A DNA stretch of 52,853 nt from Streptomyces verrucosisporus. Lineage in GTDB: Bacteria > Actinomycetota > Actinomycetes > Streptomycetales > Streptomycetaceae. A model generated the notes under the pieces. That model was not told the origin of the DNA. It did no database searches and saw only the letters and a list, made by a program, of their open reading frames with translations. The stretch lies in assembly GCF_017114865.1 (NCBI RefSeq), contig NZ_JADEYH010000032.1:1-52853 (forward strand), read 5' to 3'. Shown here in pieces: positions 26,860 through 36,545 of this stretch. The stretch's first letter is position 1. Every line of letters begins with the position of its first letter. The position numbers and the translations under genes are program-made.

Positions 26860-26897
26860 GCCCGGGGCTGGGACGGCGGCACGCCCGGCTGCGTGCC
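26829..26897 (+). promoter_or_regulatory. Putative programmed -1 ribosomal frameshift signal
   Basis: GGAGGAGG (26829-26836) is an SD-like element about 10 bases before C CCA AAA (26847-26853), a perfect X XXY YYZ heptamer in the KS-AT-ACP frame. TGA follows two codons later (26857). Downstream, AGCC..GGGC (26859-26868) can pair with GCCCGGCT (26883-26890) after a 5-base spacer. Alternatively GGCACGC (26878-26884) pairs with GCGTGCC (26891-26897). The layout parallels dnaX of E. coli. Slipping back one base joins the frame straight into KR-DH. Confidence 0.6.
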
Positions 26898-29171
26898 CTG
26901 CCCGCCCCCGACCTCCTGCCGGACGCCTACCGGGACGCCCCGTGCGCACTCCTGGCCGGTGACACCGGAAGCGGTCCGCTGGCCGCACTCGCGGACGCGC
27001 TGCGCGAGGGCGGCTGGACGGTCCGCACCGGCGCCTGTCCCCCCGAGGACGCCGACCGTCTGGACCTGGTGGTCGCCGAGGTCGAGGCCGACGGGCAGGA
27101 GGCCGCCACCACCGCGCTGCGGGACACCCTGCTGCTGGCCGGCTCCGTCCAGCCCCTGCTGGAGCGGAGTGCGGCCGACGGCGGCCGGGCGGCGTTCCTC
27201 ACCGTCACCAGGCTCGACGGCCGGATGGGACTGACCGGCGCCGCCGGTGTGGAGCGGGCGGTCCTGGGCGGCGTCCCCGGACTGGTGAAGACCCTCGCCA
27301 TCGAGGCCCCCTCGCTGCTGTGCCGCGCGGTCGACCTTGATCCGGAGCTGCCCGCCGACCGGTGCGCGGAGCTGCTCCTGGCCGAGACGTACGACGCCTG
27401 CGCGGGCACCGTCCAGGTGGGCCTGGCGGCCGACGGCACCCGCCGCACCCTGGACCTGGCCGAGACGCCCGGCGACCTGCCCGGCGAGCCCGGCGCCCCC
27501 GAGCCCGGTCCGCAGGACCTGCTGGTGGTCACCGGCGGCGCGCGCGGAGTCACCGCGGCCTGCGCCGTCGGCCTGGCCCGCGCCCACCGCCCCGGGCTGC
27601 TGCTGCTCGGCCGCACCGGACTGGCCGACGAGCCCGGCTGGGCCGAAGGGGTGCCGGAGAGCGGACTGCGGGCCGCCGCGGCCGCGGAGCTGAAGCGGAC
27701 CGGGCACAGGCCGACCCCGCGCGAGGTCGACCGCATCGCCCGGGACCTGACCGGGCAGCGGGAGATCCGCCGCACCCTGGCGGAGCTGGAGGAGGCCGGG
27801 GCGCACGCCGAGTACGCCGCGGTGGACATCACCGACCCCGAGGCTGTGGCACGGGTCCTCGCCCCGTACGCGGACCGCGTCACCGGAGTGGTGCACGGGG
27901 CCGGGGTGCTCGCCGACGCCCTGATCACCGCCAAGCGGGGCGAGGACGTGGACCGGGTGCTGCGCACCAAGCTGACGGGACTGCGCAACGTACTGGAGGC
28001 ACTGCCAGCCGGGGGGCTGCGGCACCTGCTGCTGTTCTCCTCGGTCGCCGGGTTCTTCGGCAACCGGGGCCAGTCCGACTACGCCATGGCCAACGAGGCG
28101 CTCAACCAGCTGGCCTGCGCGCTGCGCCGGCAGACACCCCGGGCCCGGATCACCTCCGTCAACTGGGGCGCCTGGGCCGGTGGCATGGTCACCCCCGAGC
28201 TGGAGCGGATGTTCGCCGAGCGCGGTGTGCCGCTGATCCCCCTTCAGGAAGGGGTCCGGTACTTCACCGAGCAGTTCGGTGCCGAGCGAGGCGGCGACAC
28301 GGTGTGCGTGGTGGGCCCGGTGACCCCGCTGTCCGCGCCGGAGCCCGCCGGGCTCCCGGCCAAGGGAGCGGAACTCCACCGCTCCCTGGCGCCCTTGACC
28401 GACGACCCGGTGCTCGCCGACCACGCCATAGGCGGCCATCCGGTGCTGCCCGCCACGGCGGCGCTGGGGGCGGTCCTCAACGCCGTCCACCAGGTGCTGC
28501 CCGGCACCCCGGTGAACCGGGTGACCGGCTTCGCGGTACACAAGGGCCTGGTCCTGGACGACGACCGGCCGGAGGGGCTCCGGCTGGCCGTCCGGCCCGC
28601 CGGTACGCCGGAGACCTGGGAAGTCGCGATCCACGACAGCGAGGGCCGGCCCCGCTACCGGGCGCGGGCCGTGGCCGGTGCCCCGGGCCCCGCACCGGCC
28701 GTGGCCGGCCTGCCGGCACCCGGCAGCGGGCGCCCGGTCACCGCCTACACCGACGGCACCCTCTTCCACGGTCCCCGGCTGCGAGGCCTGACCGAGATTC
28801 TGGAGGACGGGCGGCGGCTGGTGCTGGGGTGCCGGCTGCCCGGGCTGCCGATCGCCGACGGCGCCTGGCAGGCGCCCGGGTACAGCCCGGTCCTGGCCGA
28901 CCTGCTGCTCCAGGCGGTGCTGGTCTGGGCCCGGCTGCACCGCGGCCAGGCGGTGCTGCCCAGCGCGATCGGCGAGGCGCTGCGCCATGCCGAACTGCCC
29001 GACGGGCAGACGTTCCTGGTGGTCGTGGACGAGGTGGCGGAGACCGCGGGCGGCATCCGCTGCACCGTCACCGCGTGCACCCCGCAGGGGCGTGTCCTGC
29101 TGGAGTTCCGCGGTGTCGAGGCCGTCCACGCCCCCGGCCTCGACGCGAAGTTCCGTCCCGCGTCCGCGTGA
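26853..29171 (+). CDS. PfaA-like KR-DH module (probable -1 frame continuation)
   Basis: This is about 772 codons in the -1 frame relative to the ACP. The first part (LRALPAPDLLPDAYRDAPCALLAGDTGSGPLAALADAL) is the structural half of a PfaA ketoreductase. The catalytic half has VVTGGARGVTAACAV (residue about 227), VVHGAGVLADA and FSSVAGFFGNRGQSDYAMANEALN (Tyr about 410). A PKS-type dehydratase hotdog pair follows: DHAIGGHPVLPA (His about 524, HxxxGxxxxP) and SPVLADLLLQAVL (Asp). There is no ATG/GTG/TTG start before about 27069, deep inside homologous sequence and without a ribosome binding site. CTG 26856 overlapping the stop is the only near alternative. It is best read as the rest of a KS-AT-ACP-KR-DH protein; an assembly indel is also possible. 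Confidence 0.88.
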   Translation, partial: SLSPGLGRRHARLRALPAPDLLPDAYRDAPCALLAGDTGSGPLAALADALREGGWTVRTGACPPEDADRLDLVVAEVEADGQEAATTALRDTLLLAGSVQPLLERSAADGGRAAFLTVTRLDGRMGLTGAAGVERAVLGGVPGLVKTLAIEAPSLLCRAVDLDPELPADRCAELLLAETYDACAGTVQVGLAADGTRRTLDLAETPGDLPGEPGAPEPGPQDLLVVTGGARGVTAACAVGLARAHRPGLLLLGRTGLADEPGWAEGVPESGLRAAAAAELKRTGHRPTPREVDRIARDLTGQREIRRTLAELEEAGAHAEYAAVDITDPEAVARVLAPYADRVTGVVHGAGVLADALITAKRGEDVDRVLRTKLTGLRNVLEALPAGGLRHLLLFSSVAGFFGNRGQSDYAMANEALNQLACALRRQTPRARITSVNWGAWAGGMVTPELERMFAERGVPLIPLQEGVRYFTEQFGAERGGDTVCVVGPVTPLSAPEPAGLPAKGAELHRSLAPLTDDPVLADHAIGGHPVLPATAALGAVLNAVHQVLPGTPVNRVTGFAVHKGLVLDDDRPEGLRLAVRPAGTPETWEVAIHDSEGRPRYRARAVAGAPGPAPAVAGLPAPGSGRPVTAYTDGTLFHGPRLRGLTEILEDGRRLVLGCRLPGLPIADGAWQAPGYSPVLADLLLQAVLVWARLHRGQAVLPSAIGEALRHAELPDGQTFLVVVDEVAETAGGIRCTVTACTPQGRVLLEFRGVEAVHAPGLDAKFRPASA

Positions 29172-29188
29172 ACGCGTGACCGGACGGT

Positions 29189-29224
29189 CGGCGGTGCGGA
29201 AGGGCGCCCCCTTCCGCACCGCCG
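29189..29224 (+). terminator. Strong hairpin inside the operon
   Basis: A perfect 16-bp stem (29189-29204 with 29209-29224) and CGCC tetraloop lies in the 120-base gap between KR-DH and the 2417-aa synthase gene. It looks like a terminator but sits mid-operon, so attenuation or RNA-stability control is likely. Confidence 0.65.
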
Positions 29225-29291
29225 GGCCGGCCGCCGGCCGGCACCGAGCCCCGCCCCAGAACCCACCACCGAGCGGAAGACACGGAGAGAA

Positions 29292-32200
29292 ATGTCGCGT
29301 TCACCTCGCCGGGACGAGCCGGTAGCCATCATCGGCATGGCCTGCCTGCTCCCGGGCGCCCACAGCCCCGAGGAGTTCTGGACCGGGCTGCTCGCCGGGA
29401 CGGACCACCGCACCGAAGGCGGCCCGGAGGTCTTCGGAACCAGTCCCGACGTGCCCGGTGGCTGGGGCGACCCGGACCACCGCGTCACCGCCGTACGCGG
29501 CGGTTTCGTGACCGAGCCCGCCATCGACCTCGGCGGTCTGCGCCTGCCCGCCGACCGTCTGTCGGGTCTGGACCGCGTGGTCCGGTGGTCCGTGCACACC
29601 GTGCGCCGGGCGCTCGCCGACGCCGGACTGGACGCCCGCCCCGACGCCCTGGCGCGCACCGGCCTGGTCCTGGGCAACTACGCCTTCCCCACCGAGCAGT
29701 CGGTGCGGCTGTGCGTGCCGCCGGTGCGACAGGCCGTCACCGAGGGCCTCTCCCGCGCCGGACTGCCGCTACCGGGGGACCCGCTCGCCACGGACGGCGA
29801 GCCCGCCCCCGAGAACCTGTGGCCGTTCGGAGGGCCCGCGGTGACCACCGCCGACGCCCTCGGCCTCGGCGGACCCCGGCTGGCCCTGGACGCGGCCTGC
29901 TCCTCCGCTCTCTACGGCATCTCCCTGGCCCGGGACTACCTTGCCACCGGCCGGGCCGACACCATGGTCGCCGGAGCGGTCTGCGCGCCCGACCCGCTGC
30001 TGATCCACCTCTCCTTCTCCGACCTGCGCGCCTACCCGGACAACGGCGTCAGCCAGCCGTTCGACGGCCGCTCCACCGGTATCGTCACCGGCCAGGGCGC
30101 CGGGGTCTTCGTCCTGAAACGGCTCCGTGACGCACTGCGCGACGGCGACCGGGTGTACGCGGTGCTGGAGTCCGTGGGCCTGGGCAACGACGGCGCCGGC
30201 CGCCACCTGCTGAGCCCCAACGAGTCCGGGCAACTGGCCGCGTACCGACAGGCATACGCCGGGATCGACCCGGCCACCGTGGACTACATCGAGTGCCACG
30301 CCACCGGCACCCCGCTGGGCGACGCCACCGAGTTGCGCGGGCTGACCGCCTTCTTCGCCGGGCACGGCGGCGTCCCGCCGCTGCTCGGATCGGTCAAGGG
30401 CAACGTGGGGCACCTGCTGACCGTGGCGGGCTTCACCAGCCTGCTGAAGGTCGTCCTCGCGCTGCGGCACGACACCGTTCCCGCCACACCGGGTGTGACC
30501 GACCCGCTGAGCCCGAAGGGCGGCGAGGCGGCCGCCGGGCGGATCGTGCGCGAGAACACGCCCTGGCCCCGGGGAGCGGTGCCGCGCCGCGCGGCGGTCT
30601 CCGCGTTCGGCTTCGGCGGCACCAACGCCCATCTGGTCCTGACCGGACCCGAGACCGCCGCCGGTCCCGCCCCGGCGCCCGTCCCCGCCTCCGCCCCCGT
30701 ATCCGTGACCGCCTCCGCCGGGGAGGACGCGCAGACCCCCGCACCGCGTCCCCTCGCCAGGCTCGCGGTGACCGGCCTGGGGGTCCGCCTCGGCGCGCTG
30801 TCCGGCACCGGTGCGCTGCACCGTGCCGCGCGCCCGGGCCGGCCCGCCCTCACCGAGCGCCCGCCGCACCGCTGGTACGGCGCGGACGGACTCACCCGCG
30901 GTCCGCTGTCCGGCACATCCGCCGAGGGATCCGCCCTGCCGGGCGGCTACCTGGACCGCATCGACGTCCATCCCCGCGTCTACCGCATCCCGCCCAACGA
31001 GCTGGCCCAGGCAAACCCTCAGCACCTGGCCCTGTTCGAGGCCGCCGAGCAGGCCCTTGCCGACGCGGGCTACCCCGCGCCGCCGCCCGGCACCAAGGCC
31101 GACGAACTGCCCGAGCGGCGGGTCGGCGTGGTGATCGCGATGGAGATGGAACCGCGCACCCACACCCACCGGGCCCGGTTCGACATCGGCGCCCACGTAC
31201 GTGCGGAGTGCGAGCGTGCCGAGGTGCGCCTGGGCCAGGAGGACCTCGACCGCCTGGAGGAGGCGGTGCGCGGCGCCGTGCACGAGCCGATCGGCGCCAA
31301 CGAGGTGCTCAGCTACATCGGCAACATCATGGCCAGCAGGCTCTCCTCGTCGCGCAACCTCACCGGGCCGTCCTTCACCGTCGCCGCGGACGGGACGGCC
31401 GGGGTCCGGGCGCTGGAGGTGGCCGGACTGCTGCTGCTGGACCCGACGGTCGAGGCGGTGCTGGTGGGCGGGGTGGACCTGGCCGCCGGGGCGGAGAACA
31501 CCCGTGCCCGGGCCCGGCTGGCCGCCCGCGACGGCCAGGAGCCGCCGCCGCTCGGCGACGGGGCCGCGGCCGTGGTCGTCACCCGGGCCGGGGAGACCGC
31601 CCGCAGGGCGTATGCGACCGTGGACGCCCTGCGCGTGCACAACGGCGCCGGTGACCGGGCCGCTGCGGTGGCCGCCGCGGCCCGCGCGGCCCTCGCCGAC
31701 GCCCAGGCGTCCCCCGGCGACATCGAGTACCTGGAGCTCGGCGGTGCCGCCCCCGCCGCCCGCCACGGCGAGGCCGCGGCCCTGGCCGCCGTCTACCGGG
31801 CCGACCCGCAGGCCGACCCGGAGGCGGAGGCGGAGGCGGGCGACCCCTACGGCTGCGTTCTGGGGAGCGCGCAGGCACTGGTGGGGGACACCCAGCGCGC
31901 GGCGCCGCTGGCCGCGCTGGTCGCGGCCGCGCTGGCTCTGCACCATGCCGACTTCCCGGCCGCCCCGGCGGGTCTGCTGCCGGACCCGGAGGACAGCGCC
32001 TTCGAGGACTCCTGCTTCACCGTACTGAGCGAGCCGCAGCCCTGGCCGGTCCGCCGCCGCGGCGCCGCCCGCGTCGCCGCGCTCAGCCTGCTCGGCGACA
32101 CCGGCCCCGCCGGTGCCACCGCCGCCCACGTGGTGCTGCGCGGGACACCGCAGGGCACCGGCCCGGCCCGGCCCGACGCCGACTGGCACGACGGCCCCGG

Positions 32201-35200
32201 CGTGCTGCTGCTGCCGCTCACCGCCGACGACGGCCCCGGGCTGGCCGCCGCCGCCCGTGCCGCCGCCGCCGAACTGGCCGAGCACGGACCGCGGGCGGTC
32301 TGCCACCGGGCCGTACGGGAGCTGTCCGCCCGCCGCTCCCGCCACACCGCCGTCCTGGTCGCCGCCGACGCCGGCCGGCTCGCCGGCGAACTGGCCGCCG
32401 CCGAACGCGACCTGCCGCGCGTCATCGCCGAGGGCGGTGAGTGGTCCACGCCCTCCGGGAGTTACTGCACCGCGCGTCCGACGGGCCCCGGGGGCAAGGT
32501 CGCCTTCGTCTACCCCGGCGCGTTCACCACCTATCCCGGCGCGGGCCGCGACCTGTTCCGCCTCTTCCCCGGCCTCCTGGACGGTTTCGAGCGGGAGGCC
32601 GACCACCCGGCCCGGCGGCTCAAGCACCGCGCGCTCCACCCCCGCGCCCGGGGCCCGCTCGGCCGCCGGGACCTGATGCGCCACGAGGAGCGCCTGATCG
32701 ACGACATCCCCGTGATGCTCGCCGCGGGCACCAACTTCGTGGTGCTGCACACCCGGCTGCTGCGCGACGTGCTGGGCATCCGGCCCGACGGCGGCTTCGG
32801 CTACAGCCTGGGCGAGTCCAGCATGCTCTTCGCCGGCGGGGTGTGGGCCGACTCGGCGCGGGACGACGCGGCGCTGGCGGCCACCCCGCTGTTCCGCGAC
32901 CGGCTGCGCGGTCCGAAGCTGCGCGTCCGCGAGGACTGGGGCATCCCCGCGTCCGTGCCGGACGGGAAGGTGTGGGCGACCCGGGTGCTGCTGGCCGGTC
33001 CGGACGCGGTGCGCCCGGCCATGGCCGGCCTGGAGCGGGTCTTCCTCACCCATGTCAACACCCCGCGCGAGGTGGTGATCGCAGGCGACCCGGAGCAGGT
33101 CGCCCAGGTGATCGGGAAGGTGGGCTGCCAGGCCGCCAAGGCGCCCGCCAACCACGTCATGCACTGCCCGGTCGTCGACCCCGAGCTCGACGCGCTGGCC
33201 GCGCTCAACGACTATCCGCTCGGCACCCCGGACCCCGGTCTGGAACTGCTGTCCGCCTACGACTACGACCGGGTGGACACCACCGACCGGGAACAGATCG
33301 CCCGCCGCATCGCGGTCACCCTGCGCAGCACCATCGACTTCGCCCGGCTCACCGAGACCGCCCACGAGCGCGGTTACCGCTACTTCGTCGAGGTCGGTCC
33401 GGGCGCCACCTGCACCCGCTGGATCGGCGAGACGCTCAAGGGACGTGACCACGTGGCGGTCTCGGTGGACCGGCGCGGCGCCCCGGCCGCCACCGCGCTC
33501 GCCCAGGCGCTGGCCCGGCTGGTCTCCCACGGCCTGCCCGTCGGCCTGGAGGAACTGGCGCCCGAGCCGCGCGCGGCCGCACCGGCCGGGCCGGTGCTCT
33601 CCGTGCCGTGCGGCGGCGAGTCGATCGCGGACCGGACGGCACGGGCGGCGGCCGCCGTCCTCACCCCCGATCCGCCCGAGGTCCTGCCCGAGCGTCCCGC
33701 GCATTCCCCAGCCGCCCCGGATACCCAGCCCAGTGAGGTGACCCCGGCCATGCCGCCCGCATCCCCGGCGACTGCGCTCCCCGCCCTGGAGCCCGTTCCC
33801 GCCGCCCCCGTTCCCGACTCCGCCGCGGAGCGGATCGTCATCGAGGAGGAGCCCTTCGTCCACCTGCCCGAGCCGCTGCCGCGTCCCGTCTCCGAGCGGT
33901 ACCGCCCGGCATCCCCGGCACGTCCCGCCGCGCCCCCGCTGCGGGCGATGGCGGCGACCGTCGCCCGCGCGCACCGCGCCGCGCTGCGTGCGCAGGACGC
34001 GTTCACCGAGAACGCGCTGCGGGCTCTGGAATCGGGTGCCGCGCCCGCGGCGGCGTACGCCGCCCCCGCGTCCACCGCCCCCGCCGGGCGGGAGAAGACC
34101 GTGCTGTGGGACGAGCAGGACCTGCTGGAGTTCGCACGCGGCCGGGTCGCACCGGTCTTCGGCCCGGCCTTCGCCGAGGTCGACACCTATCCGCGGCGCT
34201 GCCGCCTGCCCGAGCCGCCCTACCTCTTCGTCAGCCGGGTCACCAGGATCACCGGTGAGACGGGCCGCTTCGAGCCCGCCGAGATCACCACCGAGTACGA
34301 CGTCCCGGTCGGAGCCTGGTACACGGTGGACGGCCTGGTCCCGTGCGCGGTGACCATCGAGGCCGGCCAGTGCGACATGCTGCTGATCGCCTACCTGGGC
34401 ATCGACTTCCGCACCCGCGGCGAGCGCGTCTACCGGCTGCTGGACAGCCGCCTGGTCTTCCACGGCGGCCTGCCCCGCGAGGGCCAGACGCTGCGCTACG
34501 ACATCCGCATCGACCGCTTCGTGTGGAACGGCGACAACCTGCTGTTCTTCTTCAACTACCGCTGCTACGCCGACGGCGAGCTGATCCTGGAACTCCTGGA
34601 CGCCTGCGCCGGGTTCTTCACCCCCGCCGAACTCGCCGACTCCCTCGGCGTGGTGGACAGCGCCGCGGACCGCCGGCGGCGCGCGGCGATGGAGCCGTCC
34701 TGGTTCAAGCCGCTGGCCCGCACCGACCGCACCTCCCTGACCGGGAAGGACCTGGAGCTGCTGGCCGCCGGCCGCCCGGGAGAGGTGTTCGGCCCGCGCT
34801 GGGACCAGAGCGCCGACGGCTGCAACCGCTCGCTGCGCCTGCCCGGCGAGATGCTGCGCATGATCGACGAGATCCCGGTTCTCGACCGGCTCGGCGGGCC
34901 GCGCCGGCTCGGCGCGCTCACCGCCGTCAAGCGGCTGGACCCCGACGGCTGGTACTTCGCCTGCCACTTCACCGGCGACCCGGTGCTGGCCGGCTCCCTC
35001 ATCGCCGAGGGCGGGGTGCAGCTGCTGCAGACCTACGCCATGTACCTGGGGATGCACCTGGTCTTCCCCGACGCCGAGTTCCAGGCGGTGCCCGGTCTGG
35101 AGACCGAGGTCAAGGTGCGCGGCCAGATCACCCCGGGGACCCGCGAGGTCCGCTACGAGGTGGAGGTCATCGAGCTGACCATGCTGCCGCGGCCCACCGT

Positions 35201-36545
35201 CGTCGCCGACATCACCGTCTACGACGGCGACAAGCCCATCGTCGCCATGCGGAACTTCGGGGTGCGGGTGCAGGAGAAGCCGGGCACCCCCTACCGGCCC
35301 GAGACCGGCGGTCTCCCGGCCTTCCTCGGACGCCGCAACGAGCGCGGCGAGGCGGCCTTCATCAACGAACTCCACCTCGCCCACGCCGCCAAGGGCGACC
35401 TCGGCACGGCGATGGGCACGGAGTTCGAGATCTACGCCGGCCGGCGCGCCCCCTACATCCCCAACGGCGACTTCCAGTTCGTGGACCGCATCATGCGGCT
35501 GGACGGCACCCGCGGCGAGCTGCGCCCCGGCGCCACCATGGCCACCGAGTACGACTCACCGCCCGAGGCCTGGTACTACCAGGACACCGCCGGGCCGGAG
35601 ATGCCCAACTGCGTGGTGATGGAGACCTCCCTGCAGGCCGCCATCCTGCTCGGCTACTACCTGGGCGCCACCCTGGCCAGCCCCGACGAGGAGCTGGCCA
35701 TCCGGAACCTGGACGGCCGCGCCCGCTTCGTGAGCCGCCCCGAACTGGCGGGCAGGACCATCCGCCACGAATCGGAACTGCTGTCCAGCCAGTCCGTGCC
35801 CGGCGCCACCCTCCAGAACTTCCGCTACCGGCTGCTCGCCGACGACGAGGTGTTCTACGAGGGCGAGTCGCTCTTCGGGTACTTCACCGAGCAGGCGCTC
35901 TCCAACCAGGTCGGGCTGGACTCCGGCGCCTACGTCCCGCCGTGGCTGGAGGCCGAGGGCGAAGGCCTCGACCCGGCCCGGAAGCGGACCATGACCGTCC
36001 GCTCCGACGACCGCTGGTTCCGGCCCCAGCCCGGCACCGGGCTGAGCCTGGCCGACGACCACCTTCGGATGGTCGACGAGGTGACCGTGGTGGACGGCGG
36101 AGGAACCCACGGCCAGGGGTACCTCTTCGGTCGCCGCACCGTGGCCGACGACGACTGGTACTTCGACTGCCACTTCCACCGCGACCCGGTGATGCCCGGC
36201 TCGCTGGGGGTGGAGGCCGTCATCCAGGCGCTCCAGGTCCACGTCATCGACTCCGGGCTCGCCGACGGCATGGGGCCGGTGCGGTTCGGGGTGCCCCTGG
36301 ACGTCGCGATGGCCTGGAAGTACCGCGGCCAGATCCTGCGCGGTGACGGCGAGATGACCTTCGACGCCCACATCAAGGAGGTCCGGCGGGACGACGGCCG
36401 CCTCGTCGTCATCGCCGACGCCGCCGTCTGGAAGCCGGGTCTGCGCATCTACGAACTCACCGACGTGGCCGTGGAGGTCGTTCCCGCCGCGCGGGCGGAA
36501 CGGGCCGACGCGGAGAACGACACGGAGAAGGAGACCGGAGCATGA
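29292..36545 (+). CDS. PfaC/PfaB-like synthase: KS-CLF-AT-DH-DH
   Basis: This is a 2417-aa protein. Ketosynthase 1 spans about 10-445: Cys203 in DAACSSALYG, His336 in ECHATGTPLGD, His374 in NVGHLLTVAG. The chain-length factor spans about 490-910; its Cys position reads TVAADGTAGV, with Asp700 instead. A PfaB-type acyltransferase follows at about 1065-1420 (FVYPGAFTTYPG; Ser1172 in GYSLGES; VEVGPGATCTRWI). After an Ala/Pro linker come two FabA-like double-hotdog dehydratases (about 1600-1985 and 2030-2410). The second hotdog of each carries the His: CHFTGDPVLAGSL (His1892) and CHFHRDPVMPGSL (His2294). Marine bacteria split AT (PfaB) from KS-CLF-DH-DH (PfaC). The fused order here is closer to myxobacterial synthases. 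GAGAG precedes ATG 29292. The stop overlaps the next gene (ATGA). Confidence 0.93.
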   Translation: MSRSPRRDEPVAIIGMACLLPGAHSPEEFWTGLLAGTDHRTEGGPEVFGTSPDVPGGWGDPDHRVTAVRGGFVTEPAIDLGGLRLPADRLSGLDRVVRWSVHTVRRALADAGLDARPDALARTGLVLGNYAFPTEQSVRLCVPPVRQAVTEGLSRAGLPLPGDPLATDGEPAPENLWPFGGPAVTTADALGLGGPRLALDAACSSALYGISLARDYLATGRADTMVAGAVCAPDPLLIHLSFSDLRAYPDNGVSQPFDGRSTGIVTGQGAGVFVLKRLRDALRDGDRVYAVLESVGLGNDGAGRHLLSPNESGQLAAYRQAYAGIDPATVDYIECHATGTPLGDATELRGLTAFFAGHGGVPPLLGSVKGNVGHLLTVAGFTSLLKVVLALRHDTVPATPGVTDPLSPKGGEAAAGRIVRENTPWPRGAVPRRAAVSAFGFGGTNAHLVLTGPETAAGPAPAPVPASAPVSVTASAGEDAQTPAPRPLARLAVTGLGVRLGALSGTGALHRAARPGRPALTERPPHRWYGADGLTRGPLSGTSAEGSALPGGYLDRIDVHPRVYRIPPNELAQANPQHLALFEAAEQALADAGYPAPPPGTKADELPERRVGVVIAMEMEPRTHTHRARFDIGAHVRAECERAEVRLGQEDLDRLEEAVRGAVHEPIGANEVLSYIGNIMASRLSSSRNLTGPSFTVAADGTAGVRALEVAGLLLLDPTVEAVLVGGVDLAAGAENTRARARLAARDGQEPPPLGDGAAAVVVTRAGETARRAYATVDALRVHNGAGDRAAAVAAAARAALADAQASPGDIEYLELGGAAPAARHGEAAALAAVYRADPQADPEAEAEAGDPYGCVLGSAQALVGDTQRAAPLAALVAAALALHHADFPAAPAGLLPDPEDSAFEDSCFTVLSEPQPWPVRRRGAARVAALSLLGDTGPAGATAAHVVLRGTPQGTGPARPDADWHDGPGVLLLPLTADDGPGLAAAARAAAAELAEHGPRAVCHRAVRELSARRSRHTAVLVAADAGRLAGELAAAERDLPRVIAEGGEWSTPSGSYCTARPTGPGGKVAFVYPGAFTTYPGAGRDLFRLFPGLLDGFEREADHPARRLKHRALHPRARGPLGRRDLMRHEERLIDDIPVMLAAGTNFVVLHTRLLRDVLGIRPDGGFGYSLGESSMLFAGGVWADSARDDAALAATPLFRDRLRGPKLRVREDWGIPASVPDGKVWATRVLLAGPDAVRPAMAGLERVFLTHVNTPREVVIAGDPEQVAQVIGKVGCQAAKAPANHVMHCPVVDPELDALAALNDYPLGTPDPGLELLSAYDYDRVDTTDREQIARRIAVTLRSTIDFARLTETAHERGYRYFVEVGPGATCTRWIGETLKGRDHVAVSVDRRGAPAATALAQALARLVSHGLPVGLEELAPEPRAAAPAGPVLSVPCGGESIADRTARAAAAVLTPDPPEVLPERPAHSPAAPDTQPSEVTPAMPPASPATALPALEPVPAAPVPDSAAERIVIEEEPFVHLPEPLPRPVSERYRPASPARPAAPPLRAMAATVARAHRAALRAQDAFTENALRALESGAAPAAAYAAPASTAPAGREKTVLWDEQDLLEFARGRVAPVFGPAFAEVDTYPRRCRLPEPPYLFVSRVTRITGETGRFEPAEITTEYDVPVGAWYTVDGLVPCAVTIEAGQCDMLLIAYLGIDFRTRGERVYRLLDSRLVFHGGLPREGQTLRYDIRIDRFVWNGDNLLFFFNYRCYADGELILELLDACAGFFTPAELADSLGVVDSAADRRRRAAMEPSWFKPLARTDRTSLTGKDLELLAAGRPGEVFGPRWDQSADGCNRSLRLPGEMLRMIDEIPVLDRLGGPRRLGALTAVKRLDPDGWYFACHFTGDPVLAGSLIAEGGVQLLQTYAMYLGMHLVFPDAEFQAVPGLETEVKVRGQITPGTREVRYEVEVIELTMLPRPTVVADITVYDGDKPIVAMRNFGVRVQEKPGTPYRPETGGLPAFLGRRNERGEAAFINELHLAHAAKGDLGTAMGTEFEIYAGRRAPYIPNGDFQFVDRIMRLDGTRGELRPGATMATEYDSPPEAWYYQDTAGPEMPNCVVMETSLQAAILLGYYLGATLASPDEELAIRNLDGRARFVSRPELAGRTIRHESELLSSQSVPGATLQNFRYRLLADDEVFYEGESLFGYFTEQALSNQVGLDSGAYVPPWLEAEGEGLDPARKRTMTVRSDDRWFRPQPGTGLSLADDHLRMVDEVTVVDGGGTHGQGYLFGRRTVADDDWYFDCHFHRDPVMPGSLGVEAVIQALQVHVIDSGLADGMGPVRFGVPLDVAMAWKYRGQILRGDGEMTFDAHIKEVRRDDGRLVVIADAAVWKPGLRIYELTDVAVEVVPAARAERADAENDTEKETGA

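Noticed and set aside
23749..26988. Minus-strand open frame of 1079 codons opposite KS-AT-ACP
   Set aside because: No motifs and wrong codon bias. It is a shadow of the synthase gene.
27069..29171. KR-DH as a separate protein starting at GTG near 27069
   Set aside because: This would remove a conserved part of the ketoreductase structural half, and there is no ribosome binding site.
29769..35384. Minus-strand open frame of 1871 codons opposite the large synthase gene
   Set aside because: Composition (Gly/Val/Gln/His-rich, no motifs) is that of an antisense shadow in GC-rich DNA. The plus strand has clear domains throughout.
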